DNA from: Sneathiella sp. HT1-7
Lineage (GTDB): Bacteria > Pseudomonadota > Alphaproteobacteria > Sneathiellales > Sneathiellaceae
Length of the DNA: 64,000 bases
Assembly: GCF_020731145.1 (NCBI RefSeq)
Contig: NZ_JAJFZN010000003.1
Location: forward strand, 310,001-374,000
Reading direction: 5' to 3'
The position numbers were made by a program, and so were the translations under genes. A model generated the notes under the pieces. The model was not told the DNA's origin and ran no database searches. It saw only the letters and a list, made by a program, of their open reading frames with translations. Below are positions 27,824-36,572 of this stretch, piece after piece. How positions within the stretch are numbered: the stretch's first letter is position 1; every line of letters starts with the position of its first letter.

Positions 27824-27851
27824 ATATGAGGTGCATTTTTATAGATTCAAG
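27824..27851 (-). promoter_or_regulatory. sigma-32-like heat-shock promoter of hsp20
   Basis: Minus strand CTTGAA (27851-27846) and CCTCATAT (27831-27824) are separated by 14 bases, close to the RpoH consensus CTTGAA / CCCCATnT. Transcription would start near 27817 and give a leader of about 88 bases containing the ROSE-like hairpin. Confidence 0.65.
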
Positions 27852-27944
27852 GCCTCTAAATATGGAAAATTAACTTTTGGAGGCTAGATTTTTCCTGCAA
27901 ACCCACGAATAATTCCCGTTCACTAACGCAACAAAGGATAGCCG

Positions 27945-28391
27945 ATGGGCGTCAGCGATGATGATGGAACGCAGATCAAGGCGCAGACCATCTTTTTCAC
28001 CCGTACCTATGATGAAACATTGGATCTGGTGAAAGAGGCTCGTAGCTATCTTGCCGGTCCAGGACAGGTTGCCGCAAAAGCCATGCCGGCGGAGGCAAGT
28101 TTCGGCTATGCGGCAGAATCATTGCGGCTCACCACGCGGCTGACAGAAAGCATGTCTTGGCTGCTATTTCAGCGCGCCCTGCAAGAGGGGGAGATTACGT
28201 TGGAAGAATCGCAAGAAGAGGAATGTCATCTACAGCATATGGATGTATGCCTCGCGGAGGACACCGCTTGCGACCCCAGGATGCTGCCGGAGGAGCTGCA
28301 ATCCTTACTGGAGCGAAGTGAGCGCCTTTACCAGAGGCTGGTTCGGCTGGATGAGCAGGGAAAACACGCCTTTATGCGCGCCCAGCTTTAA
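27945..28391 (+). CDS. DUF1465 protein, RcdA-like
   Basis: The 148-residue helical protein matches the DUF1465 layout: TIFFTRTYDETLDLVKEARSYL near the start, SLRLTTRLTESMSWLLFQRAL in the middle and SERLYQRLVRLDEQ near the end. In Caulobacter the family member RcdA is an adaptor that helps ClpXP degrade CtrA. AAGGA lies six bases ahead of the ATG. It is divergent from hsp20 and converges with rpmE. Whether this host uses it in cell-cycle proteolysis is inferred from the family. Confidence 0.85.
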   Translation: MGVSDDDGTQIKAQTIFFTRTYDETLDLVKEARSYLAGPGQVAAKAMPAEASFGYAAESLRLTTRLTESMSWLLFQRALQEGEITLEESQEEECHLQHMDVCLAEDTACDPRMLPEELQSLLERSERLYQRLVRLDEQGKHAFMRAQL

Positions 28392-28422
28392 ACGCATCAT
28401 CAGAATTTGTGAAACCGGCAAC

Positions 28423-28446
28423 AAAAAAGGCGCTCAAATGAGCGCC
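28423..28446 (-). terminator. rho-independent terminator of rpmE
   Basis: GGCGCTCA (28429-28436) and TGAGCGCC (28439-28446) form an eight-pair stem with a two-base gap that would open slightly in RNA. On the minus strand six T residues follow (28428-28423), so it ends rpmE transcription; it lies 34 bases after the rpmE stop. From the plus side there is no T run. Confidence 0.8.
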
Positions 28447-28479
28447 TGATCCGCAAACCCGTGTGGGTTCAGATTCTCT

Positions 28480-28707
28480 TTAGCTTGATTTGATGCCGAA
28501 ATTCGCAAAACGCTTGTTGAATTTCGCGACCTGGCCATCATCACGCAGATGCTGCTGGCCACCAGTCCATGCCGGATGCGTTTTCACGTCGATGTCCAGC
28601 TTCAAAACATCGCCTTCCTTACCGTAAGTAGAACGGGTTTCAAAGGTTGATCCGTCGGTCATTTCGACGGTGATCATGTGGTAATCTGGATGTATTTCTT
28701 TTTTCAT
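28480..28707 (-). CDS. rpmE: 50S ribosomal protein L31
   Basis: The 75-residue protein starts [20 protein letters not shown] and ends with [11 protein letters not shown], the normal L31 pattern. It lacks the CxxC zinc cysteines, so it is the cysteine-free form found in many alphaproteobacteria. A well-spaced promoter and a terminator frame it, so it is a single-gene unit. Confidence 0.96.
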   Translation of the reverse strand: MKKEIHPDYHMITVEMTDGSTFETRSTYGKEGDVLKLDIDVKTHPAWTGGQQHLRDDGQVAKFNKRFANFGIKSS

Positions 28708-28750
28708 GTCGGTTCACCCTTTGGGGGACGCTAAAATTCGCTCAGCGGGC

Positions 28751-28779
28751 CTTATATTAAAGCTGAGACATTATGGCAA
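28751..28779 (-). promoter_or_regulatory. promoter of rpmE
   Basis: Minus strand TTGCCA (28779-28774) and TATAAG (28756-28751) are separated by exactly 17 bases, each one base off the vegetative consensus. Transcription would begin near 28743, about 36 bases before the start codon. Confidence 0.6.
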
Positions 28780-28878
28780 GCAAAGATATGTTTTTTGGCA
28801 TTTTTTCTTGCATTCCTGGCTATGACCGTTACACCCAAGAACTGGAATTTAAGACATAATAAAGGCAGGTATAGCTGC

Positions 28879-30687
28879 GTGACTGATGTAAACGGAATCG
28901 CTCCTGACGTGGATGAGAAGGAAAAGTCTAAACAGGTGGTAACGCACCTTTGGCAACTTTGGCGATTCGTCAAGCCCTACAAGCTACAGGTCTTTGGTGC
29001 CTTGATCGCGCTTATCGTTGCAGCGGGAACCACTTTGTGGATAGGGCAGGCGATCCGCAATCTTCTGGATAAGGGATTTACTGCCGGCCCGGAAAGCCTT
29101 GATCGGGTTTTTATCGGCTTGATGGGCGTGATCACTTTACTCGCTTTCGCTACTTTTGGTCGCTACTTTTTGGTTTCCTGGATAGGAGAGCGGGTCATCT
29201 CGGATGTCCGAAAGGCAGTTTTTAACCACGTATTGACCCTCAGCCCGGCCTTTTTCGAAATTACCCGCACAGGTGAGGTGCTTTCGCGCCTGACAACCGA
29301 TACAACGCTGATCCAGACGGTTATCGGGTCATCAATTTCTGTGGCGCTTCGGAACTTTCTTCTGTTTATCGGCGGCCTCGCGTTTCTGATCTATACGAGC
29401 CCGGCGCTCTCGGGGATGGTTTTGATGGTGGTCCCCATCGTGTTGATACCCATAATCGTCTTTGGTCGGATAGTGCGTAAGCTCAGCCGGTCCAATCAGG
29501 ATAGTATCGCGGCAGTCAGTTCGCGCGCGGATGAGACTTTACGCGCGATTCAGACATCGCAGGCCTACACCCACGAAGACCATGATCGCGCACAATTCAG
29601 TAAGGATGTCGAAACCAGCTTTCGTATCGCCGTAAAACGTATCACCGCCCGCGCCTGGTTGACGGCGCTGGTCATTCTGCTGATCTTCGGCGCGATTGAT
29701 TTTGTCCTCTCCAGAGGGGCAACGGCTGTCGTTGACGGCAGCATGACCGGCGGGACATTGGGTGCCTTTGTCTTTTATGCGGTAATTGTCGCGGGTTCGA
29801 TGGGATCGCTCAGTGAAGTCTGGGGTGAGTTGCAACGGGCGGCAGGCGCGTCAGAACGGCTCATGGAACTGCTCGTGGAAGAGCCCTCTGTCACCGTCTC
29901 GGCGAATCCACTTCCTCTTGGGGCAACGATTGAAAAGAATATCCATTTCGATGATGTCACTTTTCATTATCCGTCTCGGCCGGATCAGGCGGCGCTCAAT
30001 GACTTCTCGCTTGAAATTCGAAAAGGCGAAACTGTTGCGCTGGTCGGACCGAGTGGGGCAGGCAAGACCACAATATTTCAGCTCCTGCTGCGATTTTATG
30101 ATCCGCAGTCGGGCTGTATTACCATCGATGGCACAAATATCGCCAAGGTCGATCCGGTCTACCTCCGGGCGCTGATGGGGCTGGTGCCACAGGATGCGGT
30201 CATTTTCGCCGATACCGCCATGGAGAATATCCGGTACGGTAGACCGGAGGCGAGCGATGATGAAGTGCGTGCCGCCGCCGAAGCCGCCGTCGCCACCGAA
30301 TTTATCGATGCCATGCCTGAAGGATTTCACACGGAATTCGGCGAGCGGGGGATCAAGCTCTCTGGCGGTCAGAAACAGCGTATTGCGATTGCGCGGGCAA
30401 TCTTGCGCGATCCGGAGATTCTCCTGCTGGACGAAGCCACATCCGCGCTCGATGCGGAAAGCGAGCGTCAGGTGCAGATCGCTCTTGAGCATCTCATGGA
30501 GAACCGAACGACCCTGGTTATCGCGCATCGGCTCGCTACTGTGCTTAACGCCGACCGGATTATCGTGCTGGAAAATGGCCGTATCGTTAATCAGGGTACT
30601 CATGAGGAATTGATGGCTGAGGACGGGCTTTACGCCAAGCTTGCCAAGCTGCAATTCGACGTGGGTCGGAACGCACTATCCGCATAA
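28879..30687 (+). CDS. MsbA-like ABC exporter (fused membrane and ATPase half-transporter)
   Basis: The 602-residue protein has a six-helix membrane domain followed by an ATPase domain with Walker A GPSGAGKTT, signature LSGGQKQRIAIARA and Walker B ILLLDEATSALD. Homodimers of this type flip lipids, lipid A precursors or drugs. The GTG at 28879 gives a normal length; the frame is open to 28795 but that leader lies over the rpmE promoter. The 3' end overlaps the convergent glycosyltransferase gene by 12 bases. Closeness to envelope glycosyltransferases favours a lipid substrate, not proven. Confidence 0.87.
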   Translation: MTDVNGIAPDVDEKEKSKQVVTHLWQLWRFVKPYKLQVFGALIALIVAAGTTLWIGQAIRNLLDKGFTAGPESLDRVFIGLMGVITLLAFATFGRYFLVSWIGERVISDVRKAVFNHVLTLSPAFFEITRTGEVLSRLTTDTTLIQTVIGSSISVALRNFLLFIGGLAFLIYTSPALSGMVLMVVPIVLIPIIVFGRIVRKLSRSNQDSIAAVSSRADETLRAIQTSQAYTHEDHDRAQFSKDVETSFRIAVKRITARAWLTALVILLIFGAIDFVLSRGATAVVDGSMTGGTLGAFVFYAVIVAGSMGSLSEVWGELQRAAGASERLMELLVEEPSVTVSANPLPLGATIEKNIHFDDVTFHYPSRPDQAALNDFSLEIRKGETVALVGPSGAGKTTIFQLLLRFYDPQSGCITIDGTNIAKVDPVYLRALMGLVPQDAVIFADTAMENIRYGRPEASDDEVRAAAEAAVATEFIDAMPEGFHTEFGERGIKLSGGQKQRIAIARAILRDPEILLLDEATSALDAESERQVQIALEHLMENRTTLVIAHRLATVLNADRIIVLENGRIVNQGTHEELMAEDGLYAKLAKLQFDVGRNALSA

Positions 30688-31734
30688 AACCTTCTTCAGA
30701 ACGGCTTCAAGCTGGCTATGGATGGTCTGCAAGCTGAAATGCTGCTCATAGTAGGTCCTCGCGGCGGCGCCACGCGCCTCTAGCCGGTTTGGCGCAAGAG
30801 CAAGCCGCTTCACGTTTTCTGCGAGTGCATGTGCGTCCCCCGCCGGAATTTCGACCAGACCCTCGCTCTTCGGGGCGGGATAGGCGGTGGATTCGCGTGT
30901 GATCACAACCCGACCACAAGCGAGCGCTTGATAGACTTTATTGGGGATCACCCGCGCGGCCTTACCGCTTTTCCCGAAAACACCAAGCAATATATCTGCT
31001 TTATGGATGCGAGCGGGTAGGTCTTCATAGGGCGTATAGCTCTCGAATGTGATCGCGGGGTGATCTCCGGCTGCTTCTTCACATATGGCTTTCAGTGGGC
31101 CATCACCAAGCAAGGTCCAGCGGATAGGGGCGTCACAGAGCTTCGCCGCCTCGACAATGACCTCCGGTGCCTGCAGGCTAATAAAACTGCCATAGAAGAG
31201 CGCCTCAGAAGGTTCCTGAGGGCGTCTCTCAGTGAGTGGGGCGGGGCAGAACAGGCTCTCTTCCGCTCCAACCGCGACGACGTGAATTTTTTCAGGAGAA
31301 AGGCCAAATGTATCCGCAAAAAATTCCGCATGGCCCGCTGTATCGGCGACGATCTGGTCGGCGGATGAAAAGATGGAGCGTTCTTTTTCAAGAAGCTTTG
31401 CCGCCTGAGGACTGTCCGCCGTAAACTTCCGTCGTTCAAACACCTGTTTATCATAGGCGGAGATCATTGGATCGAAGACAAGCGGCACGTTATGTCGCCG
31501 GGCCCATCTTGCCGCGGCAGCCATATCGCGCTGACGAAAGGCAGGCAACCAAAGAATATCCGGTTTCTTTATGCCTTTCAGGGTTGCTTCCAGATCACCA
31601 AGCGAACTGAGGCGAGGTCGAAAATCAATAATCTTCCAGCCGAACGCGGAAAAGGCCTGACGTAGGATTCGGTTGCGGGAATAGTCAGGATCAAAACGGC
31701 CCCACCAGAGAACAGTTCCTGCGGCTTTGCTCAT
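30676..31734 (-). CDS. glycosyltransferase, GT-B fold (GT4-like)
   Basis: The 352-residue protein has a two-domain GT-B pattern: LWLPAFRQRDMAAAARWARRHNVPLVFDP in the acceptor half and ALFYGSFISLQAPEVIVEAA, LLGDGPL and IPNKVYQALACGRVVITRES in the nucleotide-sugar half. It would add a sugar to a lipid or polysaccharide at the inner membrane face. It is last in an operon that begins with the OmpA-like gene at 36270 and overlaps the GT9 gene by four bases. Donor and acceptor are unknown. Confidence 0.82.
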   Translation of the reverse strand: MSKAAGTVLWWGRFDPDYSRNRILRQAFSAFGWKIIDFRPRLSSLGDLEATLKGIKKPDILWLPAFRQRDMAAAARWARRHNVPLVFDPMISAYDKQVFERRKFTADSPQAAKLLEKERSIFSSADQIVADTAGHAEFFADTFGLSPEKIHVVAVGAEESLFCPAPLTERRPQEPSEALFYGSFISLQAPEVIVEAAKLCDAPIRWTLLGDGPLKAICEEAAGDHPAITFESYTPYEDLPARIHKADILLGVFGKSGKAARVIPNKVYQALACGRVVITRESTAYPAPKSEGLVEIPAGDAHALAENVKRLALAPNRLEARGAAARTYYEQHFSLQTIHSQLEAVLKKVLCG

Positions 31735-32666
31735 GACACCAGATCCAACTCTCCGATCACATGCCCTAACGAAAGATCGGCAAGATCATCCTTGCGCAGA
31801 ACCCGCACATCCGGGCCGCGTGGGCGGGACATATTCGGATCGGACGCGCGGGAGAAAAGCACCACCGTCTTGCAGCCCACAGCGGAAATAAGATGCAGCG
31901 GCCCTGTATCATTGCCAACCGCGAGAACCGCTCCCGCGCCAAGAGAGGCAATATCACCGAAATCTGTCTTGGAGGAAAGATCAAGGGTGTTGGGGCAGGC
32001 ATTGGTGATCGTTGCAATCGCCTCGGCTTCCGCCTTGCCGCCAATCAAAACGGGTGTAATGCCTTTTTCATCCAAATACTCGGCAAGTTCGGCAAAACGA
32101 ATAGCAGGCCAGCGTTTTTCCGGCCGGTGCGCCGAGCCGCCGGGCACGAGCAATGCGTATTTTGCGGGCAGGTTGAACTTGGAAATATTTGTCATTGCCC
32201 AGGAAAAATCAGGCGTTGGAACGGTCTTTATCCCTGCGACCTTCAACTGATCGATATGCCGTTCGATTGTGTGGATTTTAGTGCGAAGCGGGCTATCATG
32301 TGGGTGGGAGCAGCCCTTTGCTACGCCGCACCACTCCGGTTTTCGCCGTTTTGGAAAGAAATTGAAGTAGCTATTTGTCCGGGTCGAGGTTTGCAGATCA
32401 TAGACCCGGTCGAATTTTCCGCCGCGCAGCTTCCAGATTAGGGGAATGAGCTTGGAAAGTTGCCAGATCTTCGGCCGTTCGTCGATCCAGATTTCATCAA
32501 ACAGGCCGGATTTCTCAAGGAAGGCAGCGAAGGGACGGGTGGTCAGCAATACAATGCGCGCGTCCCCATGATGGGCGCGGATAGCCTGAAACGGACCCTG
32601 TGCGAGGATCACGTCGCCAAGCGCGCCATGCTTGATGACAAGGATATTCCGGCCCTTTCCCGCCAT
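31731..32666 (-). CDS. glycosyltransferase family 9 (heptosyltransferase-like)
   Basis: The 311-residue protein shows the GT9 signs ILVIKHGALGDVILAQGPFQAIR at the start, ALLVPGGSAHRPEKRWP in the middle and VGNDTGPLHLISAVGCKTVVLFS near the end. Family members add heptose to the lipopolysaccharide core. Its start abuts the MotB-like stop with no gap, so it is translated from the same transcript. The exact sugar is not deducible. Confidence 0.87.
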   Translation of the reverse strand: MAGKGRNILVIKHGALGDVILAQGPFQAIRAHHGDARIVLLTTRPFAAFLEKSGLFDEIWIDERPKIWQLSKLIPLIWKLRGGKFDRVYDLQTSTRTNSYFNFFPKRRKPEWCGVAKGCSHPHDSPLRTKIHTIERHIDQLKVAGIKTVPTPDFSWAMTNISKFNLPAKYALLVPGGSAHRPEKRWPAIRFAELAEYLDEKGITPVLIGGKAEAEAIATITNACPNTLDLSSKTDFGDIASLGAGAVLAVGNDTGPLHLISAVGCKTVVLFSRASDPNMSRPRGPDVRVLRKDDLADLSLGHVIGELDLVS

Positions 32667-34028
32667 CTAGCGTTCCGTCAGCTTCAGCTCGATCCGCCGG
32701 TTGCGAAGATAGCCGATCTCGTCATCGCGGTTGTCAATCGGTTGAAACTCGCCAAATCCGGTTGGTGCGAGACGCTTGGCAGGAACCCCCTGACTGATCA
32801 GAAATTTTGTCACGGAAAGAGCGCGGGCGACAGAAAGTTCCCAGTTGGAGGGGAAGCGCGCCGTACTGATGGGCTGACTATCCGTGTGTCCATCAACGCG
32901 GAGGATCCAGTCGATATCCGTTGGGATGTCTTTCGCAATTTCGAGCAGGGTTGCAGCAAATTTCGCCATATCTTGTTTGCCTTCGGGCCCAAGCTCCGCC
33001 TGTCCGGCATCAAAGAGGACTTCCGATTGGAAGACGAAGCGGTCACCGACAATGCTGATGCCGGGACGGTTTTTAAGCACCTCCCGAAGTTTTCCGAAGA
33101 ACTCGGAGCGATACTGTTGCAACTCCTGTACTTTTGCAGCGAGCGCCTGATTAAGACGTTTGCCAAGATCGGCGATCTGTGCCTGTTGTTCCACGTCTTT
33201 GGCCTCGCTCGCATCCAGTGCCTGATTTAGTTTGGCAAGTTCATTTCGGAGCGCGCTGATCTGGGCGTTGAGGGTCGCGACCTGTGCCCGCGCTGCGGCG
33301 GAAAGTTCTTCTTCTTCGGTCAGCTTATCTTGCGTCTGTAAGTAAAGTGTTTGTAATTCGGCAAGGCGAATTTCGCGCTCCTCAATATCTTTCTGCGCGA
33401 GATTTGTCCGTTCCTCTTCATCCGCGATACGAGCCTCCAGCTCCTTGCTGCGATCGCGCAGGCTACCGATCTCGGTATCTTTATCCTCGATCGTGGCGGC
33501 GAGTTTGCCGACTTCTTCTTCAAGCTTTTTGCGTGTTTCCTCAAGTGCCGTAATATCGCGTTTCAGGCTTTCAAGTTCGGCAAGATTGGCCTTCAGACTT
33601 GCTTCGCTTACGTCCAGCTTGCCTTCCACCTCGGCGGTTTTATCCTTTTCCTCGCGCAAGAGGACCGTCAGGCGGTCCCGATCTTCTTCAGCGGAGAGCG
33701 CGCGGCTGGTCAGGGTGTCAAGTTGGATGATAACGTTGTCGCGTTCTTCCGCGAGCTTTGTCATATCGATATTAAGTTGGGCGATCTGGCCTTCCAAGTT
33801 TGCGCTGGTTCGCCGTTCAATCGCCAGAAGATCGGCTAACTCATTGACCTGCTGATTGAGTTTTTCGAGCGCAGCATCGCGGCCGGAAAGGGCTTGCGAG
33901 AGGAAAAACTGTGCGAGCACGAAGACGACCAACAGGAAGATAATTACCAGCAAGAGAGTGGTCAGCGCATCGACGAAGCCCGGCCAAATCTCGTAAGGGG
34001 CGCGTTGTCCGCGGCGTCTACGAGCCAT
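32667..34028 (-). CDS. MotB-like protein with long coiled coil and OmpA domain
   Basis: The 453-residue protein has a basic start (MARRRRGQRAPYEIWPGFVDAL), one membrane helix with the MotB-type Asp (FVDALTTLLLVIIFLLVVFVLAQF), about 230 residues of coiled coil, and an OmpA-type peptidoglycan domain with RVDGHTDSQP and SVARALSVTKFL, keeping the Asp and Arg that contact diaminopimelate. With the MotA-like gene it forms a predicted proton-driven unit anchored to the wall. No flagellar gene is near. Confidence 0.85.
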   Translation of the reverse strand: MARRRRGQRAPYEIWPGFVDALTTLLLVIIFLLVVFVLAQFFLSQALSGRDAALEKLNQQVNELADLLAIERRTSANLEGQIAQLNIDMTKLAEERDNVIIQLDTLTSRALSAEEDRDRLTVLLREEKDKTAEVEGKLDVSEASLKANLAELESLKRDITALEETRKKLEEEVGKLAATIEDKDTEIGSLRDRSKELEARIADEEERTNLAQKDIEEREIRLAELQTLYLQTQDKLTEEEELSAAARAQVATLNAQISALRNELAKLNQALDASEAKDVEQQAQIADLGKRLNQALAAKVQELQQYRSEFFGKLREVLKNRPGISIVGDRFVFQSEVLFDAGQAELGPEGKQDMAKFAATLLEIAKDIPTDIDWILRVDGHTDSQPISTARFPSNWELSVARALSVTKFLISQGVPAKRLAPTGFGEFQPIDNRDDEIGYLRNRRIELKLTER

Positions 34029-34060
34029 AACTTACTCCGTCCTTAGTGGCAGGCACGATC

Positions 34061-35260
34061 TCAACCACGACGGCTTTCTTCCGCAATGGCGGCGATTGTC
34101 CGGGTCAGAAGCTTGATATCGCTGCGAATTTCCTGAACCACCTGTTCGCGGCCATCGGCGCTTTCTTCCATCAGGCGGACCATATGCACATCCAGATTAC
34201 GAAGGTGATTGCGGCTTGCTTGATCAAGCCCGGCGCTCTCAGCGGATTTCGCAAGCCGCTCAAAGAGCGGTTTCAGTTCCGTCTGGCCTTCGGCAAGCTT
34301 GATCAGCAGATCCTGCTCTGTTCGCATTTGATCGGTGAGGGCCGCGAGACGCTCGCTGAGATTAATGAGGGAGTTTTCCGCCGATCCGCGCTTGTCTTCA
34401 TTCCGGGAGAGGGTGCGTTGGAGGTTGTTTAAACTTTCCGCCGTTTGCTCAAGCAGCGCCTGGACATAGGCGGGAACGCTTTGGTCACCTTCGGTAATGG
34501 TGCCGGAGCCGGAACTTGTAAAGCGGGTAATGGATGTCAGCCATTCTTCCAGATCGCCGTAAAACCGGTTCTGTGCCTGCCCCGCTTGCATATCGAGGAA
34601 GCCGAGAACCAGCGATCCGGAAAGCCCGAAGAGCGAGGAGGAAAAGGCGATCGACATACCAGAAAGTGGTTTTTCCAGGCCGACCTTTAATTCATCAAAA
34701 ATGGCAACAAAATCTCCACCGCCGCCAACATTGAGCGTGGAAATGGCATCTCCGACAGACGCCACAGTCTCCAGCAGGCCCCAGAAAGTGCCGAGTAGAC
34801 CAAGGAATACCAGCACATTGATTAGGTAGCGCGAAATGTCGCGGCCTTCATCAAGGCGGGCGCTGACACTGTCGAGCAGTGTGTTCATTGTAACGGCGGT
34901 CAGCCGGACGGGGCCATTGCTGTCGCTGAAAATCGTATAGAGCGGCGCCAGCAGACGCGGGGGCCTGACCGTCGGTTGCGATGATTCAAGGCGGCGCAAG
35001 CTATGGGTCCAGTTGATTTCCCCGGTTAGCATGAACACCTGACGGAAGATAAACAGAACGCCGAAAAGCAGGACCAGAAGGATAAGACCGTTTAACAGCT
35101 GATTTGCAAAAAAAGCGATCTGAAGCTGTGGATAGAGAAAGGCGGAAATGGCAATGGCAACGCCGATAAAAATCGTCATACGGATCAGGTAGCGCCGTGG
35201 TTTCTTGATATTCGGCGTACCGGCTAGACTGTGGGTTTCGACATTGGGAATAGTTGACAT
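34061..35260 (-). CDS. MotA/TolQ/ExbB-type proton channel protein
   Basis: The 399-residue protein has two membrane helices near residues 27-80, then the ExbB/TolQ pair of helices with YLINVLVFLGLLGTFWGLLETV and GMSIAFSSSLFGLSGSLVLGF, and a cytoplasmic tail of about 150 residues with coiled-coil character (LAALTDQMRTEQDLLIKLAEG). It should pair with the MotB-like product encoded 32 bases downstream. The long tail distinguishes it from TolQ in the same window. Confidence 0.84.
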   Translation of the reverse strand: MSTIPNVETHSLAGTPNIKKPRRYLIRMTIFIGVAIAISAFLYPQLQIAFFANQLLNGLILLVLLFGVLFIFRQVFMLTGEINWTHSLRRLESSQPTVRPPRLLAPLYTIFSDSNGPVRLTAVTMNTLLDSVSARLDEGRDISRYLINVLVFLGLLGTFWGLLETVASVGDAISTLNVGGGGDFVAIFDELKVGLEKPLSGMSIAFSSSLFGLSGSLVLGFLDMQAGQAQNRFYGDLEEWLTSITRFTSSGSGTITEGDQSVPAYVQALLEQTAESLNNLQRTLSRNEDKRGSAENSLINLSERLAALTDQMRTEQDLLIKLAEGQTELKPLFERLAKSAESAGLDQASRNHLRNLDVHMVRLMEESADGREQVVQEIRSDIKLLTRTIAAIAEESRRG

Positions 35261-35262
35261 GG

Positions 35263-36270
35263 CTACCTTGTAATCATGAGGAGATCAACACGGTCAGATG
35301 GCCCGTTGCCTTCCGGCTCGCCCAGCGCCCGCACTTCAATTTGTCGGTTATCAATACCCAGTTCCATCAGCTTTGAACGAACCGCAAGCGCCCGACCGAG
35401 TGAGAGACGTCGCGCCGCGCTGACGCTATTGCCACTACCATAGGCAAGGAGTTGGACATTCCGCCGGTCGCCGTCCTTCACCTGATCGGCGATGACTTGC
35501 AGGGTGGTTTGCGCCTCCGTCGACAGATCCACCGCACCTTCGGTAAAGAGAATGCGCGTGAGATTGTCAGTAATATCAGATGACGTGGTCGATGCGGGTG
35601 TTCCTGCATCAGGCGCAATAGCAGCAAGCTTGATTTCTTCCTCAGTCGCAGCCTCTGGTTCTGTCACATCGACGCTGGTCGCAGCCACAGTTTCAACTGA
35701 TGAAGAGGTGGTCTCAGTCTCTGCGGGGTTCGCGTTAGCAGTTTCGGCAAGGGGGACATCAGTCGTTTTGACAATTTTTTCTGCCGCAATGTCCGCGACT
35801 TTTGCTTTGGATTCCTCAACAATTTCAGGTGTTGGGATCGGTGCGGTATCCATCTTGACGACGGGGATAGCCACATCCTCAAACTTCGCTTCTTCCGTGG
35901 GTTCCGGCAGTTTAGACGGATTGACCCGCGGGACCGGGATGGGCTTTGCCTCTGCGACAGTCGTTTCAGGAAGCGTCAGTTCCGGCTTGGTAAGCGGCTT
36001 GACGATTTTTTGAGACGGCGCGGAGGAGGTGCTTTTCTTGAGGGACGGCGGGGTCAGTACGATCACTGAATTGCCATCAATAATCCGGGTCGGAAGCTTG
36101 AGTTGCGGACTTGAATATTTTAGTGCATCCAGGTTGACCTCAACCGCCGGTCGCGTTGAATTGCTCGTTTCCGCGTAGGCCGGGGCAGTATGGATGCCGA
36201 TAAGGGGAATGGATACTGCAAGAGAGGCAAGCAGGGAAAACGAGTAAGTTGCCGTTGGCAATTTGGTCAC
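35263..36270 (-). CDS. secreted OmpA-domain protein with Pro/Thr-rich linker
   Basis: The 335-residue product has a signal peptide (cleavage near AYAE), a long low-complexity Pro, Glu, Thr and Val-rich stretch (about 45-235), and a C-terminal OmpA-like domain (LFTEGAVDLSTEAQTTLQVIAD; ARRLSLGRALAVRSKL). The usual HTD triad position reads AYGSG, so the Asp that contacts peptidoglycan is absent while the Arg remains. It is first in the operon, two bases ahead of the MotA-like gene. The start is GTG with AAGG and GGGAG ahead. Confidence 0.8.
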   Translation of the reverse strand: MTKLPTATYSFSLLASLAVSIPLIGIHTAPAYAETSNSTRPAVEVNLDALKYSSPQLKLPTRIIDGNSVIVLTPPSLKKSTSSAPSQKIVKPLTKPELTLPETTVAEAKPIPVPRVNPSKLPEPTEEAKFEDVAIPVVKMDTAPIPTPEIVEESKAKVADIAAEKIVKTTDVPLAETANANPAETETTSSSVETVAATSVDVTEPEAATEEEIKLAAIAPDAGTPASTTSSDITDNLTRILFTEGAVDLSTEAQTTLQVIADQVKDGDRRNVQLLAYGSGNSVSAARRLSLGRALAVRSKLMELGIDNRQIEVRALGEPEGNGPSDRVDLLMITR

Positions 36271-36572
36271 TGGCTCCCTTCCTTTCCTTTTAACCGATAA
36301 CTAACATCAAATTCACGCGAACTTTACGTCCGAGGCTCATATCTGCCAATTGAAATTGTCAACTTTACGACAGGCGAATGAACCGCTTTGCACCATAACT
36401 TAGCGCGCGCGCGCCCACAATCCCTTAGTTTGCATTCAAATCGACCGGTTGACATAATTTTCGGCAACTCTCTGGTGTTTAGCTTTATGAAAGGATTTTT
36501 TGCTATTATTGATTTACTTAATGGCGAAAAGATACAATTTAATGGAGCTTTCTGAAAGAAGGATCTGATTTA
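36271..36572. other. divergent intergenic region before the motor operon
   Basis: About 300 bases with no gene. It contains TTGACA on the minus strand (36362-36357), TTGACA on the plus strand (36449-36454) and twelve alternating G and C at 36403-36414. Neither TTGACA has a convincing -10 at standard spacing. It should hold the promoters for the minus-strand operon and for the small membrane protein. Confidence 0.4.

Noticed and set aside
29851-30654. 267-residue antisense frame over the ABC exporter ATPase
   Set aside because: Shadow of a conserved ATPase domain; no independent coding signs.
32667-35260. Zorya anti-phage system (ZorAB)
   Set aside because: The MotAB-like pair resembles ZorAB in outline, but no ZorC, ZorD or ZorE gene is present; the flanks are glycosyltransferases and an OmpA-like gene.
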